A DNA stretch of 64,000 bases from Zarea fungicola (Eukaryota > Ascomycota > Sordariomycetes > Hypocreales > Cordycipitaceae). A program made the position numbers and the translations under genes. The stretch lies in NCBI GenBank assembly GCA_900169235.1, contig FWCC01000120.1:124001-188000 (forward strand). The letters run 5' to 3'. This document shows, in pieces, positions 31,582 through 42,873 of this stretch. Under the pieces are notes generated by a model. That model did no database searches. It had not been told where the DNA came from and saw nothing but the letters and a program-made list of their open reading frames with translations. Position 1 is the stretch's first letter, and every line of letters starts with the position of its first letter.

Positions 31582-34195
31582 CTATGTTGCGACCACAGGC
31601 GCTTCGGTCTTCATGTTGTCGTTGACTTCGGGCTTGACAGCTTCGGTTTTCTCCGGCCCTGAGGCCACTTCCATGGCGGTGGCACTACCATCTGCGGAGA
31701 TAGCAGCGTCGCTAGAGGTGCCGTTCTGCTTGCTACTTGCAGTTATCTTATTCTTGTCCTTTGTTTGTATCGTCGCTTCCTCCTTGGCCTTCTTTTCGTC
31801 CTCGGCCTGTTGTAGCTTGAGCTTCGCCTTCTCCTCCTTTTTACGCTCAATCCGCTCTATTTCCTCCAGAGTTGGGCACCGGGCCGGATTGAGAAAACGC
31901 TCTGGCACGCCACGAGCAGCATATGCGCCACTGCCCGCCCAAGCACCTAGTAGCTTGCTCCAGCGATACTCGCCCGACTGGAGACGATGCAGCTCCTTGA
32001 ACGCAGCAGCGCTGTAGAAGTGGAGATTAGTTTTGGGGTCACGATAGCGTGCTGGGTTGTTAGTGATGGGACATATCGGCGCCGGTGTCGGTTCTGTTTT
32101 TGTTGTATATTAGCAAAACTGGCATTGCGATAGCTTTTGCGTAGGTAAAACACGTACTTGGCATGCGCGTCATCTTTCGTCCAAAGAGAATCTGTGTCTG
32201 CACAGCCCTGTCCTTGATGGCATTCTCGTCAAAGTTTTGATAAATAATGGCAGTACGCGTAGTTGCGAGTCCGTCCAGTGGAGAGCGGGCTTGCTCCGGC
32301 TGCGGTGTAGCGGCGGCGGACTGTATTTGGCTTACCACCTTGCTTGCCGGTAGCGACTCGTTTTCGATCGGCTGCAAGGCCGTCTGCTTCGGAGCTTCTG
32401 CATCTTTGGCCGTGACAGTGCCAGGCCCAGCATTGGTCTTAGTGGGAGCAGCAACACTGCTATCGGCTGTCTTTTCTGTGGTTGATGCTGGTTGCGGTTG
32501 GGTCTGTTCCACAGGCACCTGGGTGAAGGCCGACGTCTTCTCTGGCGTCTCCAAAGTAGCCGGCACTTCAGATGCCACAGACGGTTTTAATTCAGGCACC
32601 GTGTCAGCATCGGCCTTTATTGACACCTCAACATCTTTGGACAACGGCTCCAGCGGCTTCGTTTCCCCAGATGTCCCGGTCATGGCAGCCTGGGGCTGCT
32701 TGGGGTCACTTTGACCTCCCGTCTCTGTAGTGTTTGAGTTTTCAATATTTTCTGTAGCTGGCGCATCGACCATGGCGACGTCAGATTCTGTATGATTATT
32801 CAGGTCCGATTTACCGCTACTGGTTGTACTTGCGCCGATCTCCGGTACAGGTACTGCTGCTGTTGTTTCTGTAGCCTCTTTGCCTTGTGTCTTGGCCCCC
32901 TCCGGTACGGGTTCATCTTTAGATGTGACTTCTGCCGGAGATTCGTTTTTCGTTTTCTGCTCTTCTGAGCTCGTTTTGGAATCTCCATTCACAGCAGGGT
33001 AACTCACAGCCTGGCTATTTGGTACAGTCGGCTCCAGCTTTGCGCCAGCATCGGCCTGCGCATCAGCGGATTTCGACCCAACTGTAATTTCTCCCGTTGC
33101 GTCGTCCTTTTTCTTCCCCGCCGCCGCCTTTGCCGGTTTCTCTCTCTTCGCCTTTTTCGGCTTCTCCTCCACCGCCACGTGAATGCCCTCGCCTTTCCGC
33201 CAGCCATCGCCAAACTTGCCCATGCCGCTCCAAAACGTAATGACAGGCCCGCTCAGCGTACGCTGCTGCAGGGCTGCGAGCTTGGCGCGCCGCTCCTCCT
33301 CACGCAGCTTCTCCGACTCCTCCCACCGGTTGAGGCTCTTGCTGTTGCGCTCCTCCACCTTGGCGGCCTCCTGGAGGCGCTCCTCCTGCGTCATTGGCGG
33401 CTTCTTGAGAGCCTCGAGGCGCGCTGCCTTTTTCTGCATCTGCGCCACTTGCTTCAGGCGTTTTGCTTCGCGCTCCTCCATTTGCGCGTGGAGCTGCTCC
33501 TTGGAAAGTCGCGTCGTCTGGCGCGAGGAGGCGCGCGTGGGCATATCGGCAACTGAGGGAAGCCATGACGAGCGCTCAGACTTCTTCTTGGGTCGGGGTT
33601 GTTGTTGTTGTTCGGTTTGTGCCCTTCTCGTCGCGGGCGGTTGGGGCGTCGAGGCCGTTACCGAAGAGCGGGGCGTCGAAGCTCTCGTGTCGATGCGCAC
33701 CTTTTTACGAAACTTGGCGGGGATGGCGTCCTGGGCTTTGCGCTTGCGCTGTGCGGCGCGCCGCTCCTTTGCCTCGCGGTCGAGCTCCTTTTCGCCTTCG
33801 AGCTCGTCGGCATCGTTGTCGTCGTCGTCGGACGAGGAATCCATCTGTACGTCGGATGCGTTGTCCGCGGCATCGGAGAAGCCCTGGTCATTCTCGTCCT
33901 CGGCAAAGAGAAGCTCCAGGTCCGAGTCGGGCTCCTCATTGGCGAGCATCGACTTCATGCGGTTGCCGGCTGTTGAGCGTCGCTCGCGGCCCATGGCCAA
34001 CCATTCCACCTGGGGCGCGGCCTCGGACTCGCGACCATCATCGGAGCTGTCATCGCTATCGCTGTCGTTGTCGCTGGCGCCGGGTCCGGGTCCGCCACTG
34101 ACGCTATCCATATCGCTCGGGTTGACGCTCGATAGCTTGGACGACGACTGCGACTCGTTCAGCTCCAACGGTCCGGGGGTGAGTGCCGAATCCAT
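31582..34195 (-). CDS. VPS72: SWR1-complex subunit VPS72/YL1 (Swc2)
   Basis: There are two exons, 34195-32158 and 32093-31582, with a 64-nt phase-1 intron, giving 849 aa. The product is the histone H2A.Z-H2B-binding subunit of the SWR1 remodeller, which deposits H2A.Z. The YL1 N-terminal region (about residues 40-340) shows the acidic block (DLELLFAEDENDQGFSD), the basic stretch AKFRKKVRID, and the long helix LSKEQLHAQMEEREAKRLKQ. TAIIYQNFDEN follows, just before the splice. The YL1_C motif is restored by the join: CPITNNPARYRDPKT with LHFYSAAAFKEL (about residues 687-715). Between the two is a ~300-residue Ala/Thr/Glu/Lys-rich disordered linker, and the C-terminus after residue 755 is a charged coiled stretch. 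The start used is the ATG at 34195, since the frame upstream lacks ATG. Confidence 0.93.
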
Positions 34196-34747
34196 CGTCA
34201 AAGTCTAGGAGCGGATCAAATATCGTCGATACATCACTAGCTGCAGCGATGAGCAGGGTGTCACGCGCCGATGCAGAGGTTTTTGGGAGAGGTGTTGGGT
34301 GATGTTGGTTGATGCAAAAAATAGTTGGGTAACCGCGTTTCTTGGAGGGGCGTCGTGGAAATTTCCATCCCTGACTGCCAACAAGCACCCAACCCGTCGC
34401 ACTAAGGTTTAGCGCACCGGCATGTCACTCCGCCGATCGATCAACAACATTCTATAGGTAATTTTCCAGAAATCCTCACCAAAAGTCAAACATCAACTGC
34501 AATGGATGATAATGACAGTTGTAAGAGAAATGGCAAATTTTCTCATCAAAATCTCACTATGTACTAATACTATTGTTCAAAAACATGAGCCTCTATAAAG
34601 ACATTGTTACATGATGCCCAAAACCCGTTTTTTGCGATGGAAGAAAACAAAAATGCAAATCATGCCGCCAGCGTTACCACGCGAAGAAATAAAACAGTGT
34701 AGCAACTCATTATCAAGTTACGCCCATCTCACATGCTGCGTACTACC
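34196..34747. promoter_or_regulatory. VPS72 promoter and SulP 3' region
   Basis: This 552-base gap lies between two minus-strand genes. It is AT-rich in the part nearer SulP (34440-34700), and I could not assign specific sites. Confidence 0.45.
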
Positions 34748-37262
34748 TTACTGCTCAGTAGGAGTTCCGGCAGTGGTGCTTCTAGCGTCGTTAATGCTTT
34801 CTTCGTATTCGGTCTGCAGCAGTGCCTCCTCGACATTCTTAACAAAATGGCTCTCGCCACAGAGATCGACGATGCCGCTGCTAACCATCAATCGCCATAC
34901 CGGGTGGTTTTTGCCACCGGGCAAACGCGAGAAGAACACACGGACATCACGGTCGCGATAACTGCGTACAATTTCCTCTAGAACCTGGGTGCCGGAACCA
35001 TCAATAGACGTGACGCCATGAATGTCAAAGATGATGTTGCGGTTTGCTTCCTGGCTGCGGAGGCGAGGCAGCGCGGGATGGGCCGAAGGGGTGCCGTAAA
35101 GTTCAAGGCGGCGCAAGCGGGCCTTGAGCTCGCCAGTGTTGGCAAAGGTCAGTGGCTCGGGAATCTTGACAATGAGGCAGCCTTCTATGAATTCGAGACT
35201 GTGGGGATCAGCCTCTGCATTTTCAAAAAGCTGCGTGCCCGGAATCCGGCCAAGAATCTGAATGCGGGGTCTGGTGCTATGCTTGATTACAAGCAGTAAT
35301 GAGATGCCCACGCCGAGAGCCATGCCTAGAGTCAGGGAGTAGAAAATGGTGGCAAGGAAGATGATGGACATGAGACCCAGCTCCGTCCAGCCCCTAATCT
35401 TGATGAAAAATCGTATGTCGTGTGGTGCCTCCTCTATCAGCGACCACGCAACGACGGAGATCATGGAGCACAGGACAGGTTTCTTTGTAAAGTTAGCAGA
35501 GCGGATACATGAATGCAGAGCAGCCAGGTACGTACTGGTAGGAAGTGAAAGTACGGCAAGAAGAAGAGAACCGACATCAACGTGATGAAACTCAAGATGA
35601 TTGAGCTCATCGGCGTCTTTCCACCAGTCGTCTTATTCACCTTGCTTCGTCCATAGCCACCAAAAGCTGGAAGACTCATAAAACACGAGCCAACAACGTT
35701 GGCGACACCGAGGGCAATCATTTCGCGGTTTGCACTCAGCTCCATGCCGGGGACGCTGCTGTTTCCGAGACTCTTGGCCGCAACAGATGATTCGAAGAAG
35801 CCGAGTAGCGCAATGAGGAACGAAGTGGACATGGCAGAGCGGATATGGCGCATGTGAGATAGCGTAAACGGCCAACGGAAAGCAAAGAGGGTTCCAGTAG
35901 CCGACTTGACGTCTCCAAGAATATCGACACCAATCTTGTCCCACCGATAATACCAGCAGAGGATAGCAGAAACGACGACAACGACGAATCGATCCGGCAC
36001 AAACACGACACTCGGGTATCGAGGCTCCATCCGGCGTTTCATTTCACTGGACCATAGTTAGCTCAATTTTTTGGTGGTTTTCCATGCCCCTGGCAGGAGG
36101 CACACGGGTGGAAGGTGCTCACCGGAAGAACATGATGACCAAGAAACTGACGCCAGCAACAGCAAAGGTGGCGTGGTGAACCTTGTTTGTATGCTCAACG
36201 ATAAAGGCAATCTTTTCCACACTGCTGCCGTGGCTTACACCCATCTCATCGGCCAGCTTGGACAAGCCGAGCTCAGGAATCAGCTGGTCCACGGCAATGA
36301 CGAAGCCAATGGCACTGATGAAGCCGCGCAGAAAGGGTCGACTTAGCACCGAGTCAAGGAACCCCAGTCGAGCGAGGCCCGCAATCAAGACCGTCGCGCC
36401 AGCAATTCCCGCAACGACACCGGCAATCTGCGCATGCACGAGATCATTGTCATCCAGCTCGCCGGCGTCCACACTGGCCTTGACCACGGAACCGACGAGG
36501 AGGGAGCCTGCGGCCTCGGGTCCCACCACCATCTGAGATGAGGAGCCCAGGATGGCGTATATGAATGGGTTGAAGATGAACGAGTAGAGGCCGTTGAGGG
36601 GCGATACATGGGCCAAGTTTGCGGCAAGAGAGAGGGCCATGGGGAGGTAAAAGGAAGACACTGTAATGGCGGCCACGGCGTCACCCTTGAGATAGGACCA
36701 GCTGTACTGCCTCATCCACGTCAGGCAGGGGATATAGTACGCCAGGTACCTAAAAAGTTAGTTTCATTAGCAAAAAAAAAAAATCGTAGGTCCTTGTGTG
36801 GCAATTCGGACAAAAAGTCTCTCACATGATGGTGTCATCGTTGACGCCGGCGCGGTGTGCCAGCTCACTGCTCTGTCCCATCTTCTTGGTCCGCATGCGC
36901 TGCTTCAGCCAGGACTTCCAGTCATCCGAGCCCTGCATCCCGTCAATGGCATTCTCCAGCTCCTGGGCCCCCAATGGCGTCGACGCACGCGGGCTAAAGG
37001 TGCCATGGTCGCACTTGCCGGGATGCACACTGGGGGGTTCGGTCGCACTGATCAGAAGCGGTGTCGACTCGGTCGAGCCGCCGGGCCTCACAGGGCCGGA
37101 GCCCGTGTAGACGTGTACGCCGTCGTCGTCGTTGTCGCTGTCGGCGTAGCTGACCGGTCGGCTCGAAGGGACATGGCTCTGCCGTAGAGTACTAGGCTGT
37201 GCAGGCTGATGCGGATGCGAGGCCGAGCCATCGCTACCCTGGGGTCGATGTCGGCTGCCCAT
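34748..37262 (-). CDS. SulP/SLC26-family anion transporter with STAS domain
   Basis: There are four exons, 37262-36826, 36749-36123, 36046-35536 and 35482-34748, with introns of 76, 76 and 53 nt, giving 769 aa. Joins give DTIMYLAYYIPCLTW, MFFRSEMKRRM and HFLPKPVLCSM. The first ~145 residues are hydrophilic, with acidic and Ser/Pro segments (cytosolic extension). The SulP membrane core follows: PMALSLAANLAHVSPLNGLYSF, SSSQMVVGPEAAGSL, the FLDSVLSRPFLRGF region, and ANVVGSCFMSLPAFGGYGRSKVNK. The C-terminal STAS domain runs from about 600 to 745 (IIFDIHGVTSIDGSGTQVLEE). SulP proteins carry sulfate or other anions. The fungal branch includes plasma-membrane sulfate permeases and a vacuolar Vsb1-like group, and I cannot tell which this is, so the substrate is left open. 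The first ATG in frame was used. Confidence 0.9.
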
Positions 37263-38137
37263 TCTCTGCGTTTGGTTGGACAACTCTAGGACTGGCCGTT
37301 GGATGGGAGGACTGTCGCTGGTGTTGTCGTATACGGTAGTGGTGATGGGTCTCGATGGTCAATCCGCTGCTCGATTCGATCCCCCTATTGATTCGACTGG
37401 AGTGATGAACGGGAAAACCAGGGGGCCAACACGAAGAGCAGTGAAAAGAGTCGCAAAGGGAATAGAAGAAGCAGAAGAAGAAGAAAAACAGCTCGAAATC
37501 AAAACGTCAGCAAGCTCTCGAACGGGAGGTTGCCCGCAACTTTACGGTGGGGCGGTATGGCCACTGGTAATAATCCGGACGCTATGAGAGGCTGCGTTCC
37601 TGTGCCGACCAAAAGTGTTTTAGTTGACTTTGGTGGGCAGCTCAGAGGAGGGAGGCTGCTGTTATCTCATTAATAAAATAAAAAAAGGGCGCCGCCAGTG
37701 GGGGTCAATATCTGGATTTACTCGAGACAAGCGGATACTAATTTGACATGAATTGTCTAAGATGCACAATATCGATTCAGTCATGTACATACATACAATG
37801 GCGGCTAGTGAAGGCTGAGGAGCTCTACATATTTATTTTAGAATGCCAAGCACAATATAAATATGCCATGCCGCGTGATGGAGCCCGATGCTGCTTACAT
37901 GCATGAAGGCACACCTCATTGATTACACGTGAGAGACGCCAGCAACCACATTGACAGACACAGGCAGTTTTTGTATTCTTTTTTTATTTATTTTTTAAGA
38001 ATCATAAAAATGGATATTTCCTGATAAAACATAGTCTACGGCAATGATTTTTGCCAAATATTCATACACATAAAAAAAAAAAAAAAAAAGGCTCTATTTC
38101 ATTTTTGCGTCATCTCCAAACCTCCTCTTCCCTCAGC
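37263..38137. promoter_or_regulatory. SulP promoter and thiolase 3' region
   Basis: This 875-base gap lies between two minus-strand genes. The half next to SulP has GC-rich leader sequence and a purine run (AGAAGAAGAAGAAAAA, about 37468-37490) that is pyrimidine-rich on the transcribed strand, as in fungal core promoters. The other half is AT-rich, with an A18 run near 38072. Confidence 0.45.
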
Positions 38138-39601
38138 TTAGTCCTCGCGGACAAACAGACCAGCCATACCCTGGCCGGAACCGATGCACATGCTGGTCAG
38201 CAGGATTCTCTTGTTCTGTCTGCGGAGCTCGCTCAGACCAGTGACAATCTGGCGGGCACCGGTGGCACCGAGAGGGTGGCCCAGGGCAATAGCACCACCG
38301 CGGGGGTTCATCTTGGACCAGTCGAGGTTGAGGGTGTCGCGGCAGTAGACGGCCATGGAGGCAAAGGCCTCGTTGAGCTCAATGACGTCAATGTCGTTGA
38401 GGCTGAGGTTGTACTTGGCGAGCAGCTTGGGGATGGCAACGCTGGGGCCGATGCCCATGATGCGGGGAGCAAGACCGGCGACGGTAGAGCCGACATACTT
38501 GGCAATGATGGGCTGGCCGAGCTTGATGGCGGTGGAACGCTTCATCAGGAGGATAGCGGCAGCTTTAAAAAAGGAAAAAGTTAGCCATTGAAAACCAAGA
38601 GTCAAAAAACTTTCACAGAGATACACATACCTCCGTCAGTGACCTGAGAGGCGTTGCCACCAGTGGTGGTCTCACCCCACTGGGGGAAAGCAGCGCGGAC
38701 CTTGGCGAGACCCTCAGCAGTGGTGCCGGGGCGGATGCCCTCATCCTTGGTGACGGTGATCTCGTGGATCTTGCCGTCCTTGTCCTCGACCTTGGCCTTG
38801 ATGGGGACAATCTCGTCGTCGAACCAGCCGGCCTTCTGGGCGCGCTCAGCACGCTGGAAGCTCTCGGCGGCGTAGGCGTCCATCTGCTCGCGGGTGATGT
38901 TGAAGTCGCGGGCGACGTTCTCGCTGGTCCAGCCCATGGGCTCAAGCGAGTCCTGGACCTCCTGGTTCTCCATGACCTCCTCGTTGAAGGGGTGTGGGGG
39001 AGCACCGGGGGCGGACATGCTCTCACCACCCACGGCGACACCAATCTCAATGGCGCCAGAGGCAATGGAGTCGGCAATGTCGGCGGTGGCCTTGAGGCCA
39101 GAAGAGCAGAAGCGGTTCACCGAGTAGGCGCCGGCAGTGTTGGGGAAGCCAGCGGCGAGAGCGGCAGCGCGGATCTTGGAGGCGGCAAGAGGATCGTTGA
39201 CCTGGCAGAAGAGAGCATACTTGTTAGCTTTCCAGTAGCTTGATGTGGGTGGTAAACATGATGTAAAAGATGGGGCAACGTACATTGCCGAGAGCAAAGT
39301 CCTCGACCAGCGCAGGGTCAATGCCGCTGCGAGTCTTGAGCTCCTTGAGCAGAGAGTAGGCGAGGAACTCGACACCGCTGTCCTTGAAAGCACCCTTGCG
39401 GGCCTTGGTCAGAGGTGTGCGGATGGCGAGGGTGATGACAACATCGTCGGCATTCTTGGCCTGGCTGTAAAAGGTGAGAGCACAGATTAGCTTGTGAAGA
39501 TTTGGAATAGGTCGCCACTGCCTGTCAGACACTCACATGGAGTTGAGCGCCGAGCCGGGGGCAAGGTGCTTGATGATGGAACCAATGCGCTCGACAGCCA
39601 T
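38138..39601 (-). CDS. POT1: peroxisomal 3-ketoacyl-CoA thiolase (acetyl-CoA C-acyltransferase)
   Basis: There are four exons, 39601-39537, 39464-39284, 39201-38631 and 38562-38138, with introns of 72, 82 and 68 nt, giving 413 aa. This enzyme performs the last step of peroxisomal beta-oxidation, cleaving 3-ketoacyl-CoA to acetyl-CoA and a shortened acyl-CoA. A textbook PTS2 peroxisomal signal lies at residues 5-13 (RIGSIIKHL, the pattern R-I-x5-H-L). The catalytic set is intact: nucleophile Cys114 in NRFCSSG, His368 in GHPLGATG, and Cys398 in MCIGSGQG. NEAFAS is also present. Length and motif order match yeast Pot1/Fox3. The PTS2 distinguishes it from the mitochondrial/cytosolic acetoacetyl-CoA thiolases. 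C-ending codons indicate good expression. It is divergent from the GH128 gene, with 2.3 kb between. Confidence 0.95.
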
Positions 39602-41898
39602 GGTGATGTATGTGTGATGTGTATAAAGGGGGGAGTGAAGAGGATGGGTATCTGATGATGCAAAAGAAGAATGATGATGCAGAGGGTGGAAATGTCCTGT
39701 CCTGAATTGTGGTGGGATGCGCTGACTAGAAAAAGGTCGCTGGGCGGGCTCATCCTGGCAAAGGCCGAACCTGGAACCAGTGGAGTTGCCGAGGCAAGCA
39801 CTTGATCCGGAATGCCTGTGGGTGGTTCGGAGAGCAGAGTGACTAAGCAGGTGACGAGCAGCCGAGGCTTGCCACTGGACCGACCGTGAAAAGTCCGGGG
39901 TCCGGGGTACGGGGAGAATTGAACGGTCCAGGGTTCACGCGAGGCGTTCTTTCATGCTGCATTGATTCGAAAAGAATTTTCGGTGCTAAAAAGTGTGTTT
40001 ATTATTTTTGTTTGGGATTTGTAGCATCTGTCGCTGGCTGGTACATGCATGCATCGCCGGAGCTGCCGCATCTCAAGTACGTACCTGTATGTGCATGTAG
40101 CTGGCAGCTGTTGACAAGCGGCGCCTAGACCGCAATAGGAACTGCTGCCGCAGACTTTCACAAGCCAGTCCGGGCCCATCGCAACCACTATGCAAAATTC
40201 TGACATCACGCGCACATTGACGGTTTGGAATATGACGTCCGTCATAAAGGATTATTGAGATTTTTACAAATACTGCTGGTCAAATATATAATTTGATGTT
40301 CTTATTCCATAGCTAGGTACATGTGTCAAGTCTGAACATGTTTCTTTGGCGTTATGATAGCAATACAACCATTTTTAAGCTCATTTTCTTTAATTCTTGG
40401 AGTGACTTGGATGATGGTAGAATAAATTCGTCCATTGAAAAGACAGGCGATATGTCACTGGTTCGAGAGAGTGAGAGAAGAAGTAGGTGAGTGAGTCCGT
40501 TTAGCCTGTGTGCACACTGTGGCTAGCCAGACGTAGTGTTTATTTGTAGACAGGCATCATGTTAAAAGAAAGTGCATGTAGTGAGAATATTGTTCCAGAC
40601 ATAAATAATCATCAGTGGGACGATAATGATGATGGAAAACTCGTTACGTTTGGTGCCCTGCCCGTCTACCTACCACCATAGGCACGTAGGATATGTCTCC
40701 CGCTGCCAACCACCTCGTTTAAGGTTCGGCGCCACACCTGCAATTCGAGGTTCGTGTCTATTGCCAATAAAAAGTTACATCTGTGATGCCAATAAAGTTG
40801 GATGAAGTGAATGGTGTTACGGTTCCGGTGCTACCCTGGATTAGCTGGATTAAATGATCCGACAAACGCCAGCGCAACGATTAAGAATCGGATTTATTTG
40901 ACTTTCGCAGTGAATTGTTTTTTCAAGTACGCCCGTTGATTGAGTGCTTGACTATCGAAGCATTCTCGAGACGCCATTTCCTCTCTCCAGGGCCGCTCCC
41001 ACACTTCTGGACGGCAGCTTCATGGAAGAGTACCTTGTATATGTATGTAAACTAGGGAACTAGAGAACTGAGAAAAAAGACAAAAAAAAAAAAAAGAAGT
41101 CGAATAAAAAGAAACGATGGAAATTCAAATTGAAACAGTTGTAGACACAATTCCCAGCCTTAACAGTCTAAACAAATGTCCTGGACCCTGACAGATCGTC
41201 CCGACAGACGGCAGCCTCAGACAGCGCATCTCAGATGGGCCACCGCTAGCGTAGTACCTGAGCCCTGCAATGGCCATTAATTAACACAACCTCCCCACTA
41301 TACCGGCCAATAGTTAAAAAACGCCACAACTAAGCCACCTTGCGACTTCCCTGTTTCAACACCAAACGCGAATCTCCTTTGCCCACGTTTCTTCACAGTC
41401 TGCGACCTTTTTTTTCTTTTTTCCCTTTCTCTTGCATAATCCCCCTTCTCGTTGCGTTGTCTTATCTACCAACCCTCGTTTTCAAGTGGCGCTGTCGTCT
41501 TGCATCTTCCAATTTCAGCATCTGCTTTTTTGCATATTCTCCTCATCTTCTTTATGCCAATAGTCGCCTTGCTTTCTGTCCCGCAAACCGATTGAGAGCC
41601 TTATAATTATTTGTCGCATTCATCACGAAAACAACCGCAATTCAAGCCAGATTGCATAATGCTTGCTTCTCGCAGTTTGATTTCCCCTTTGTGATAATTT
41701 TCCGTGCCTCAATTTCTTCATGAGGGCTATTTCTCGCTCCCTCTCTTCTTATCGCTACTGATTATTTTCCGCATCCTCACCCTGGCCCTACGGCTTACGA
41801 TCTGCCAAAATCCCCGGCCCACCCGGATCGAGCCGACGACCTATCTACACAACCACATATTTTGTATATAATTTATCTGTATATACTGCACCATCGTT
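39602..41898. promoter_or_regulatory. 2.3-kb divergent region, thiolase / GH128
   Basis: The right-hand ~500 bases (41390-41898) are strongly pyrimidine-rich (for example CTTTTTTTTCTTTTTTCCC near 41406), typical of a long leader or core promoter for the GH128 gene. The central part is AT-rich with no motif-bearing frame. An A-rich tract lies near 41073-41110. Confidence 0.5.
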
Positions 41899-42873
41899 AT
41901 GCATCTACTCACCCCAGGCCTTTGTGCGCTACTCGCCAGCCTGGCAGACGCCAACACCGGCACTGGCAAGCGCGGCCTCGTTTTCACGCCCAACAGTCAA
42001 TACCCCGAGGACAACAAGATCTGGAACCAGGCAGGCAGCGACTTGACGTGGTACTACAACTACGGCAGCATGCCCTCTCCCGCCTTTGGCGGCATATCCC
42101 AGGACAAGTTTGAGTTTGTACCCATGATGTGGGGGCTCGGCGCCGACCCCAACGACACGACCTGGCTGAACGAGGTTAAGACCGTCATGAAGGATCGCAA
42201 CATCAGCTACGTGCTGGGCTTCAACGAGCCCGATGCGCCAGCCTCCTACGGCGGCAGCAACCTTGATCCGCGCAAGGCGGCACAGGCCTGGGTCGCCAAC
42301 TTTGAGCCCCTCGCCAAGCTGGGCGTCAAGCTGGCGCTCCCCGCGTGCACCGGCGCGCCGACTGGTCTCGTCTGGCTCAAACAGTTTCTCGCCAACTGCT
42401 CCGATATTGTCAGCGCCAGCAGCAGCAGCAGCAGCAGCAGCAGTGGTGGTACCAAGAACTGCACCTGGGATGTCCTGCCCGTCCACTGGTACGACAACTT
42501 TGCCGGCCTGGCGTCGCATATAGGCGAGCGCAGGGCGTTGTGGCCAGACAAGGAGATTTGGGTCACCGAGTATGCGTACGCGCACCAGGATCTCCTGCCG
42601 ACGCAGCAGTTTTACAACCAGTCGATTGATTACTTTACGAAGCAGGATTACATTGGCCGATACTCGTACTTTGGAGCGTTTCGCGCCAAGAATGCCAATG
42701 TTGGGCCCAATGCCGCGTTTCTCAATAATGATGGCAAGCTTACGGATATCGGTGCTTGGTATCTCGGTGTCCACGCGACGGGTACGAAGCCGAGCAGCGG
42801 GAGCAGCGCCCTTCCTCTGGGTGCCGCTTGGGTTGGTGCCGTTGCGGCTCTGGCCGGTGCTGTGTTGATTTAG
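41899..42873 (+). CDS. GPI-anchored GH128 endo-beta-1,3-glucanase-like protein (Asl1 family)
   Basis: This is a single exon of 324 aa. It has an N-terminal signal peptide (about residues 1-18), a GH128 catalytic domain (about 24-290), and a GPI-type C-terminus. The last consists of a Ser/Gly-rich omega region (near 295-302) followed by a hydrophobic tail (ALPLGAAWVGAVAALAGAVLI) ending at the stop. Expected catalytic residues are Glu110 in LGFNEPDAP (acid/base) and Glu224 in IWVTEYAY (nucleophile). WYYNYGS, FVPMMWG and PVHWYD are also family hallmarks. An AGC run codes a Ser10 stretch at about residues 173-182, presumably in a surface loop. GH128 enzymes cut beta-1,3-glucan; with a GPI anchor it most likely acts on the fungus's own cell wall. 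N-glycosylation sequons are present (NDT, NIS, NCS, NCT, NQS). Confidence 0.92.
   Translation: MHLLTPGLCALLASLADANTGTGKRGLVFTPNSQYPEDNKIWNQAGSDLTWYYNYGSMPSPAFGGISQDKFEFVPMMWGLGADPNDTTWLNEVKTVMKDRNISYVLGFNEPDAPASYGGSNLDPRKAAQAWVANFEPLAKLGVKLALPACTGAPTGLVWLKQFLANCSDIVSASSSSSSSSSGGTKNCTWDVLPVHWYDNFAGLASHIGERRALWPDKEIWVTEYAYAHQDLLPTQQFYNQSIDYFTKQDYIGRYSYFGAFRAKNANVGPNAAFLNNDGKLTDIGAWYLGVHATGTKPSSGSSALPLGAAWVGAVAALAGAVLI
42418..42443 (+). repeat. (AGC)n microsatellite within GH128
   Basis: This is a 26-base uninterrupted AGC tract, giving the Ser run in the GH128 protein. It is probably length-variable between strains. Confidence 0.9.
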